DNA of 64,000 nt from an uncultured Collinsella sp. (lineage in GTDB: Bacteria > Actinomycetota > Coriobacteriia > Coriobacteriales > Coriobacteriaceae), in NCBI GenBank assembly GCA_959604825.1, contig CAUHCN010000001.1, positions 157,445-221,444 of the forward strand, written 5' to 3'. The notes beneath the pieces were generated by a model. It saw nothing but the letters and a program-made list of their open reading frames with translations. It did no database searches and was not told the origin of the DNA. This document shows, piece after piece, positions 58,535-64,000 of the stretch. Position numbers and translations under genes: made by a program. How positions within the stretch are numbered: the stretch's first letter is position 1; every line of letters starts with the position of its first letter.

Positions 58535-58652
58535 GGTAGATGTTCCTCCGAACTAAGAACCGAAGAGAGGTGCGCAGCCTTTATACGGCCCGTGGTATGC
58601 AAGCCAGGCATACGCACATCTTCGGAAACGTACAAGTCGTAAGAGCGACTGC

Positions 58653-58913
58653 TTATTTAGCGCGCTCGACGACCTCGATGAGGCGCCAACGCTTCATCTT
58701 GGACATAGGACGGGTCTCCATAACGCGGACGGTATCGCCCACGCCAGCCGTGCACTCCTCGTCGTGAGCGTGCAGCTTCTTGGAGCTGGTCATCATCTTG
58801 CCGTACTTGGGGTGACGCTTGCGCTCGGTGATGGTGACAACAATGGTCTTGGCACCGGAGACGGAGGTAACGACACCCGTACGGACCTTACGCGAGTTAC
58901 GCGAATCAGTCAT
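58653..58913 (-). CDS. rpsQ: 30S ribosomal protein S17
   Basis: S17, 86 aa, primary 16S rRNA-binding protein. TGVVTSVSGAKTIVVTITERKRHPKYGKM and CTAGVGDTVRVMETRPMSKMKRWRLIEVVE are the family blocks. It lies 16 nt after rpmC. The following 118-nt gap (58535-58652) has no gene and coincides with the boundary between the S10 and spc operons of E. coli. Confidence 0.97.
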   Translation of the reverse strand: MTDSRNSRKVRTGVVTSVSGAKTIVVTITERKRHPKYGKMMTSSKKLHAHDEECTAGVGDTVRVMETRPMSKMKRWRLIEVVERAK

Positions 58914-58929
58914 GTTCTCTCCTTAGGTC

Positions 58930-59145
58930 CTACTCGGCGACAGCGGACTTCTCCGCTGCGATCTCGCGGGCGCGCTGCTCCGTGAGGACGCGAGCGATGT
59001 CCTTCTTCACGGTGTTGACGCGAGCGGTGTTGTCCAGCTGGCTGGTGGCCATCTGGAAACGAAGGTTAAAGAGCTCGGCGCGCATTTCCTTCAGCTTCTC
59101 AACGAGCTGAGCGTCCGAGAGCTCACGAATCTCTGCGGGCTTCAT
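58930..59145 (-). CDS. rpmC: 50S ribosomal protein L29
   Basis: L29, 71 aa, two-helix protein near the peptide exit. It begins MKPAEIRELSDAQLVEKLKEMRAELFNLRFQMATSQLDN. Its ATG overlaps the rplP stop (TAATG), so translation is coupled. Confidence 0.97.
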   Translation of the reverse strand: MKPAEIRELSDAQLVEKLKEMRAELFNLRFQMATSQLDNTARVNTVKKDIARVLTEQRAREIAAEKSAVAE

Positions 59146-59648
59146 TAGTTCTCCTCCTTGGCGGCGGCGGCGTCCTCAGCAGCCCACTTGGCCTCGAGAG
59201 CGGCCTCCTCAGCCATCTCCTTCTCGATGCGCTGCTCAGCGTTCTTGGCAGCAACAATCTTGGTCTTGATGGGAAGCTTGTGCTGTGCAAGACGCAGAGC
59301 CTCGCGAGCGACCTCCTCGGGCACGCCCTTGACCTCGAACATGATGCGGCCGGGCTTGACGACGGCCACCCACTCCTCGGGGTTACCCTTACCAGAACCC
59401 ATGCGAGTCTCGGCAGGCTTCTTGGTGATGGGCTTATCGGGGAAGATCGTGATGTAGACACGACCGCCACGCTTCATGTAGCGGGTCATGGCAATACGAG
59501 CGGCCTCGATCTGACGGTTGGTGATCCAATGGGCCTCGAGAGCCTGGATACCAAACTCGCCGAAATGCAGCTCGGTATTACCCTTGGCCTGGCCCTTCAT
59601 GGAGCCACGCTGCACCTTGCGGTGAAGAATACGCTTAGGGGCAAGCAC
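59145..59648 (-). CDS. rplP: 50S ribosomal protein L16 with acidic C-terminal extension
   Basis: L16 binds near the A site of the peptidyl transferase centre. The core (MLAPKRILHRKVQRGSMKGQAKG to LAQHKLPIKTKIVAAKN) is complete. The protein is 167 aa, about 30 longer than usual, with an Ala/Glu-rich tail (EKEMAEEAALEAKWAAEDAAAAKEEN). It uses a GTG start that overlaps the rpsC stop by one base. Confidence 0.96.
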   Translation of the reverse strand: MLAPKRILHRKVQRGSMKGQAKGNTELHFGEFGIQALEAHWITNRQIEAARIAMTRYMKRGGRVYITIFPDKPITKKPAETRMGSGKGNPEEWVAVVKPGRIMFEVKGVPEEVAREALRLAQHKLPIKTKIVAAKNAEQRIEKEMAEEAALEAKWAAEDAAAAKEEN

Positions 59649-60358
59649 TACTGACCCCTCCTCTCGGAGTTACGACGACGAGGACGGGAAGAGCCCTCGA
59701 GTGCAGGGTTGGGAACAGGCTGGCCCGGGAGCTTCTCGCCCAGGTAGATCCAGACCTTCACGCCGCAAGCGCCCATGGTGGTGCTGGCGACAGCCGTGCC
59801 GTAGTCGATCTTGGCACGGAGGGTGTGCAGAGGCACGCGACCCTCGCGGTACCACTCACGACGGCCCATCTCGGCACCGCCGAGACGACCGGAGCACTGG
59901 ATACGGATGCCCTTAGCGCCGGCCTTGCGGGCGGACTGGACAGCCTTGCGCATAGCGCGACGGAAGGCAACGCGGCCCTCGAGCTGCTCGGCGATAGACT
60001 GAGCAACGAGGTTGGCGTCGAGCTCGGGGCGCTTGATCTCGACAACGTCGGCGGAGAGCTGGCCCTTGGAGACGCCAGCGACCTTCTCGAGCTCGGTGCG
60101 GAGGGTATCGATTTCGGCACCCTTCTTACCGATGACAACGCCGGGGCGAGCGGTGAGGATGATGACCTTCACCTTGTCGCCAGCGCGCTCGATCTCGACG
60201 CGGGAGACAGCTGCGCGGGAAAGACGCTTCTCGAGGTACTTGCGGATCTCGAGATCGTTACCGAGGGTCTTAGCGTAATCCTTCTCTGCGAACCAGCGGG
60301 AGCGCCAGTTCTCGGTGATGCCAAGACGGAAGCCGGTGGGGTAGACTTTCTGACCCAT
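59648..60358 (-). CDS. rpsC: 30S ribosomal protein S3
   Basis: S3, 236 aa, part of the mRNA entry channel. MGQKVYPTGFRLGITENWRSRWFAEKDY opens it; the KH domain shows VIILTARPGVVIGKKGAEID; the C-terminal domain has KGIRIQCSGRLGGAEMGRREWYREGRVPLHTLRA. A basic tail ends RRRNSERRGQ. It overlaps rplP by one base. Confidence 0.98.
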   Translation of the reverse strand: MGQKVYPTGFRLGITENWRSRWFAEKDYAKTLGNDLEIRKYLEKRLSRAAVSRVEIERAGDKVKVIILTARPGVVIGKKGAEIDTLRTELEKVAGVSKGQLSADVVEIKRPELDANLVAQSIAEQLEGRVAFRRAMRKAVQSARKAGAKGIRIQCSGRLGGAEMGRREWYREGRVPLHTLRAKIDYGTAVASTTMGACGVKVWIYLGEKLPGQPVPNPALEGSSRPRRRNSERRGQ

Positions 60359-60364
60359 ACAGCT

Positions 60365-60736
60365 TTACGCCTCCTTTCGAGGAGCAACGACGACGGTGAT
60401 GTGGGAAGTACGCTTCAGAATGCGAGAAGCGGAACCCTTGGCGCGGGGACGGATGCGCTTAAGCGTCGGACCCTCGTCAACATAGGCAGCGGCGACAACC
60501 AGGTTGTCGGCACGCAGACCGTTGTTGTTCTCGGCGTTCGCAACGGCGGAACGGAGAACCTTCTCGACATCCACGGCGACGGCGCGGTCGCAGAAGTGGA
60601 GGATGTCGAAGGCCTGAGCGACAGGCTTGCGGCGGATCAGATCGACCACCAGGCGGGCCTTGCTGGGGGAAACACGCACGTACTTAGCGACGGCGCGAAC
60701 CTCGGTGGCCTCAGTTTCAATAGACTTAGTTGCCAT
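60365..60736 (-). CDS. rplV: 50S ribosomal protein L22
   Basis: L22, 123 aa, lines the peptide exit tunnel with its beta-hairpin. Blocks: VRVSPSKARLVVDLIRRKPVAQAFDIL and LVVAAAYVDEGPTLKRIRPRAKGSASRILKRTSHITVVV. Six nt before rpsC. Confidence 0.98.
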   Translation of the reverse strand: MATKSIETEATEVRAVAKYVRVSPSKARLVVDLIRRKPVAQAFDILHFCDRAVAVDVEKVLRSAVANAENNNGLRADNLVVAAAYVDEGPTLKRIRPRAKGSASRILKRTSHITVVVAPRKEA

Positions 60737-60750
60737 TTACGGTTAACCCC

Positions 60751-61011
60751 CTATTTGGCCTTGTGGCCACGGAACGTACGAGTCGGCGCGAACTCGCCGA
60801 GCTTGTGACCAACCATGGACTCGGTAACATACACGGGCACATGCTTGCGGCCGTCGTGGACGGCGATGGTGTGACCAACCATCTCGGGGAAGATGGTGGA
60901 CGCGCGGGACCAGGTCTTCACGACGTCCTTCTTGCCAGCCTCGTTCATCGCGGTGATACGCGAGAGAAGGCGAGTCTCCACGAACGGGCCCTTTTTGAGA
61001 CTTCTGCTCAT
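60751..61011 (-). CDS. rpsS: 30S ribosomal protein S19
   Basis: S19, 86 aa, in the small-subunit head. MSRSLKKGPFVETRLL and TWSRASTIFPEMVGHTIAVHDGRKHVPVYVTESMVGHKLGEFAPTRTFRGH are the family hallmarks. Fourteen nt before rplV. Confidence 0.98.
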   Translation of the reverse strand: MSRSLKKGPFVETRLLSRITAMNEAGKKDVVKTWSRASTIFPEMVGHTIAVHDGRKHVPVYVTESMVGHKLGEFAPTRTFRGHKAK

Positions 61012-61043
61012 AAGTGCTTTCTCCTAAAACTCGGTATCCGAAA

Positions 61044-61874
61044 TTACTTCTTACGGCGACGAATGATGTGCTGGTTCGAGACCTTCTTCTTCTTGCGCGT
61101 ACGAAGGCCCTTCGTCGGCTTACCCCAGGGGGTAACAGAGGGACGACCAGAGGTGTGGTTCTTGCCCTCGCCACCGCCGTGCGGGTGGTCGACAGGGTTC
61201 ATGACGGTACCGCGGACGGTCGGGCGCACGTTCATGTGACGCTTACGGCCGGCCTTGCCGATGACGATGTTGGCGTGATCGGCGTTGCCGACCTCACCGA
61301 CGGTGGCGCGGCAGGTAACGAGGATGCGGCGCATCTCGGAGGAAGGCATACGGACGATAGCGTACTTGCCCTCCTTACCCATCAGCTGGCAGGAATTACC
61401 GGCGGAACGGGCGATAGCAGCGCCCTTGCCCGGCTGGAACTCGACGGCGTGGATGAGCGTACCGACGGGGATGTCGGCGAGGGGCAGAGCGTTGCCCGGC
61501 TTGATGTCGGCGTCAGAACCGGACATGATGGTCTGACCGACCTCGAGGCCCTTGGGGGCCAGGATGTAGCGCTTCTCACCGTCAGCGTAGTGCAGCAGAG
61601 CGATGCGAGCGGAACGGTTCGGATCGTACTCAATCGTGGCAACCTTGGCGGGCACGCCGTCCTTGTTGCGCTTGAAGTCGATCACGCGGTAACGACGCTT
61701 CACGCCGCCGCCCTGGTGGCGGGTGGTGATGCGGCCGTTGTTGTTACGACCGGCCTTCTTGGGCAGGGGCTCGAGAAGAGACTTCTCGGGCTTGGTGCAG
61801 GTGATCTCGGAGAAATCGGAGATCGTCTGCCAACGCCTACCAGCGGAGGTCGGCTTAAGGTGCTTTACAGCCAT
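61044..61874 (-). CDS. rplB: 50S ribosomal protein L2
   Basis: L2, 276 aa, essential for subunit association and peptidyl transfer. MAVKHLKPTSAGRRW begins it and the conserved VRGTVMNPVDHPHGGGEGK near the C-terminus contains the critical His. I start at 61874, with AAAGGGA upstream; the frame runs on to 61949 without support. The 179-nt gap to rplW (61875-62053) holds no gene and an imperfect hairpin of CGGGCGTA/TACGCCCG type around 61968-61992. Confidence 0.97.
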   Translation of the reverse strand: MAVKHLKPTSAGRRWQTISDFSEITCTKPEKSLLEPLPKKAGRNNNGRITTRHQGGGVKRRYRVIDFKRNKDGVPAKVATIEYDPNRSARIALLHYADGEKRYILAPKGLEVGQTIMSGSDADIKPGNALPLADIPVGTLIHAVEFQPGKGAAIARSAGNSCQLMGKEGKYAIVRMPSSEMRRILVTCRATVGEVGNADHANIVIGKAGRKRHMNVRPTVRGTVMNPVDHPHGGGEGKNHTSGRPSVTPWGKPTKGLRTRKKKKVSNQHIIRRRKK

Positions 61875-62053
61875 TACAATCCCTTTCAATAGGAATCCGT
61901 TAGCCATCGCAGACAGGGATTCGAGGTTCTGCCTCGGGTGCGATGACACCGGACGTATACACGGTTTCGGGCGTGTCCATTTTATACGCCCGAAACCTTG
62001 AGCTCTCGCCTCCCCTATTTGGGAGGCATGAGCTCACTCAACAGCAGCGAGTC

Positions 62054-62341
62054 TTAGGCCTGGTTGCCAAAGACCTCGATGGTGTCGCCCTCGGCCAGCG
62101 TGACGATGGCCTTCTTCCAAGAACGGGTCTTGCCGGCGACATAGCGCACGCGCTTGGTCTTGGGCTTGACCGTCAGGGTGTTCACGCGAACGACCTTGAC
62201 GCCGAAGATCTCCTCGACAGCGTCCTTGATCTGATACTTGTTAGCATCCTTGGCGACCTCGAACGTGTACTTGTTCAGCTCCATGCCGGAGAAGGAACGC
62301 TCGGACACGATCGGACGGATGATGATCTCGTGGGCGGTCAT
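62054..62341 (-). CDS. rplW: 50S ribosomal protein L23
   Basis: L23, 95 aa, at the tunnel exit where it docks trigger factor and SRP. IIIRPIVSERSFSGMELNKYTFEVAKDANKYQIKDAVEEIFGVKVVRVNTL is the family core. It follows the rplD stop without any spacer. Confidence 0.97.
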   Translation of the reverse strand: MTAHEIIIRPIVSERSFSGMELNKYTFEVAKDANKYQIKDAVEEIFGVKVVRVNTLTVKPKTKRVRYVAGKTRSWKKAIVTLAEGDTIEVFGNQA

Positions 62342-62968
62342 TTATGCAAGCACCTCCCCGAAGTGAGCGGCGATGTCGGCGGGCATCAGCACAGCGTTGT
62401 TGTTGACGAGATCGTAGGTGTTGGCCTCGTCGGCAGTGATGATGAACGTCTTGGGAATGTTGCGGAACGACAGGTAGGCGTTGACGTCCTCATCGCGAAC
62501 GATGATGGTCAGACGCTTGCCCTCAAGGCCGAGAGCCTTGAGCATGGCGACGGCAGCCTTGGTGGAAGGCTTCTCGAAGCCGTAGTCGTCGACGAGCACG
62601 AGCTCGCCATCGGCCAGCTTGGCGGACAGCGCGGAGCGCATAGCCAGCTTGACCTCCTTGTTGTTCATACGCTTAGCGTAGGAACGGGGCTTGGGGGCGA
62701 AGACAACGCCACCGTGACGCCACTGGGCAGCACGGATGGAACCCTGGCGGGCACGGCCGGTGCCCTTCTGACGCCAAGGCTTCTTGCCGCCACCGGAAAC
62801 CTCAGAGCGACCCTTAGCAGACTGGGTGCCCTGACGCCAAGAGGCCATCTGGCACTTGACGATGTGGTGCATAACGTGGATGTTCGGCTCGATGCCGTAC
62901 ACCTCAGCGGCGAGCTCGGCCTCGGCGACCTTCTTGCCCTCGCTGTTCTTTACTTCAAACTTTGCCAT
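62342..62968 (-). CDS. rplD: 50S ribosomal protein L4
   Basis: L4, 208 aa. The tunnel-loop region is GRSEVSGGGKKPWRQKGTGRARQGSIRAAQWRHGGVVFAPKPR. In E. coli L4 also represses the S10 operon through its leader; the long leader before rplC (63636 onward) would be the place for such control here. Confidence 0.98.
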   Translation of the reverse strand: MAKFEVKNSEGKKVAEAELAAEVYGIEPNIHVMHHIVKCQMASWRQGTQSAKGRSEVSGGGKKPWRQKGTGRARQGSIRAAQWRHGGVVFAPKPRSYAKRMNNKEVKLAMRSALSAKLADGELVLVDDYGFEKPSTKAAVAMLKALGLEGKRLTIIVRDEDVNAYLSFRNIPKTFIITADEANTYDLVNNNAVLMPADIAAHFGEVLA

Positions 62969-63014
62969 TTAAGTGTTCTCCTTGGTATGACGCTGGGCTA
63001 AATGGGCTGGGCCC

Positions 63015-63635
63015 TTAGGCCATACGGATGGCGACGAGACCATTCTTGGCACCCGGGACAGCGCCCTTGACCAAGATGAGGTTCTGCTCGGCATCGATGC
63101 GGACAACGGAAAGGTTCTTGACGGTAACGCGCTCGTTACCCATGTGACCGGCCATCTTGACGCCCTTGAGGACGCGCGCAGGATAGGCGCACTGACCGAT
63201 AGAACCGGGGTGACGCTGGAAGTGAGAACCATGCGTCATAGGACCGCGGCGCTGACCCCAGCGCTTGATGCGACCCTGGAAGCCCTTACCCTTGGAGGTA
63301 CCGATGACGTCGACCTTCTCGACATCAGCGAAATCAGCGACGGTGACGACCTCGCCGACCTTGTGCTCCTCGCCGTTCTCGACGCGGACCTCACGAAGGA
63401 AGCGGACAGGCTCGACGCCAGCCTTGGCGAAGTGACCAGCCATGGGCTTGTTCACGTTCTTGGCCTTGATGTCGCCGAAACCGATCTGGACGGCGTCATA
63501 GCCGTCGGTTGCCTGAGTTTTAACCTGCGAGACAGCGCAGGGGCCAGCCTGGATGACCGTGACGGGAACGACGTTATCGTCCTCGTCCCAAACCTGGGTC
63601 ATGCCAATCTTGCGGCCGAGAATCATGCTGATCAA
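63015..63635 (-). CDS. rplC: 50S ribosomal protein L3
   Basis: L3, 206 aa. MILGRKIGMTQVWDED opens the core, and GFQGRIKRWGQRRGPMTHGSHFQRHPGSIG is the family signature. The start is uncertain: TTG at 63635 (with GGGA seven nt upstream, giving MIS before the core) or ATG at 63626. It is the first gene of this operon half. rpsJ, which normally precedes rplC, is not found in the 365 nt upstream inside the window. Confidence 0.97.
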   Translation of the reverse strand: MISMILGRKIGMTQVWDEDDNVVPVTVIQAGPCAVSQVKTQATDGYDAVQIGFGDIKAKNVNKPMAGHFAKAGVEPVRFLREVRVENGEEHKVGEVVTVADFADVEKVDVIGTSKGKGFQGRIKRWGQRRGPMTHGSHFQRHPGSIGQCAYPARVLKGVKMAGHMGNERVTVKNLSVVRIDAEQNLILVKGAVPGAKNGLVAIRMA

Positions 63636-63947
63636 GATATGATCCCAACTCTCGCGTGGTCTTGGGACAATGCGTACACCACCGAGCGTACGCCCCTAGA
63701 GGACCACTACTTACACGACGTGCTCCCCAGCCTTGTATTTCGCCCGGACTACCTGACAACCCTATTAAGCAGGCATTTTGTCCAGCCAGAATACTCCCCT
63801 GGTTTCACACAGCTGTTTAGTATACACGGCTGCGGGCGTATCCATCGAGATTCATATTTCACTCACATTGTTTACGCAGGTAAAGTGCGTGGATGGCTCC
63901 CGAGCACGGCGGAGGGCCGGAGAAATATATTAAGGTCCCTGCTCTAC
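63636..63947 (-). promoter_or_regulatory. Long leader and candidate promoter of the rplC operon
   Basis: About 310 nt without a gene. A minus-strand TATACT at 63824-63819 is a possible -10 box, giving a leader of about 180 nt before rplC; a matching -35 is not clear. The length suits an autoregulated leader as known for ribosomal operons. No coding sequence for S10 is present. Confidence 0.4.
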
Positions 63948-64000
63948 AGTCCTGCGCAAGACGGAGAGCACATTAAGTGCTCTCCTTTGCGTGCGGAACT
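63948..64000. repeat. 53-bp hairpin core, second copy, cut by the window edge
   Basis: The last 53 bases repeat the inner core of the nested element at 12758-12810. Two bases differ, one on each side of the central stem (GGAGAGCAC and GTGCTCTCC instead of GGAAAGCAC and GTGCTTTCC), so the pairing is kept. The flank on the left (GGCGGAGGGCCGGAG near 63908) resembles an outer arm; its partner would lie beyond the window. Confidence 0.85.

Noticed and set aside
1..64000. Prophage
   Set aside because: No integrase, terminase, capsid, portal or tail gene is present anywhere in the window.

Overview
The window is GC-rich chromosomal DNA, almost certainly from a gut anaerobe of the class Coriobacteriia (Actinomycetota), most likely Collinsella. 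I base this on the ribosomal proteins, the selenium/molybdenum purine-degradation genes, the abundance of P-loop/PD-(D/E)XK ATPases and the many intergenic hairpin repeats. The genus is inferred from family resemblance, not from a database search. I see no rRNA or tRNA gene and no CRISPR array.

Layout. Positions 1-4620 (minus strand) hold the downstream part of the spc ribosomal operon (rplE, rpsN, rpsH, rplF, rplR, rpsE, rpmD, rplO, secY, the last cut by the window edge). Positions 57847-63635 (minus strand) hold the upstream part (rplC, rplD, rplW, rplB, rpsS, rplV, rpsC, rplP, rpmC, rpsQ, rplN, rplX). In most bacteria rplX is followed directly by rplE. Here about 53 kb lies between them, with an intrinsic terminator after rplX and a promoter-like sequence before rplE.

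Inside the 53 kb are five blocks. (1) 4.9-15.1 kb and 31.3-42.2 kb are two arms of one purine/urate catabolism system: xdhC, yqeB, yqeC, mocA, hydantoinase, ygeW, ygeY, ygeX and a YheO-type regulator on the left; xdhD, a four-cluster ferredoxin, ygfK, ssnA, an NCS2 purine permease, a second YheO-type regulator and ridA on the right. This gene set matches the anaerobic uric-acid degradation cluster reported from gut bacteria. (2) 16.2-31.2 kb separates the arms and is an accessory island: three P-loop ATPases with PD-(D/E)XK tails, a PHP/SMC-like TrlF ATPase with a small partner, a GmrSD-type DUF262/DUF1524 protein, a coiled-coil protein, a DEDDh exonuclease and an AbiEi/DUF559-like protein. 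(3) 42.5-47.6 kb carries a U32 peptidase/RlhA-like protein, a pseudouridine synthase, a DeoR regulator and a Gfo/Idh/MocA oxidoreductase. (4) 47.6-48.6 kb holds an IS200 5' remnant joined to a degV 3' remnant. (5) 48.6-56.1 kb is a fructoside operon: LevR-type regulator, mannose-family PTS (IIB, IIC, IID, IIA), a GH172 (DUF2961) enzyme and a ROK kinase. It is followed by a broken mtnN and an internally deleted IS3 transposase.

The most unusual signals are non-coding. Each of the three PD-(D/E)XK ATPase genes has a different repeat structure directly upstream of its start: four motifs spaced exactly 33 bp, four motifs spaced exactly 23 bp, and a perfect 25-bp inverted repeat. Two arrays of imperfect palindromes with a 62-bp period (four and eight units) surround the third ATPase and its neighbour. 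A family of long intergenic hairpins includes a nested element at 12.7 kb whose 53-bp core recurs at the right window edge with a compensatory base-pair change. A SAM-I/IV-like leader precedes a 140-aa gene of unknown function.
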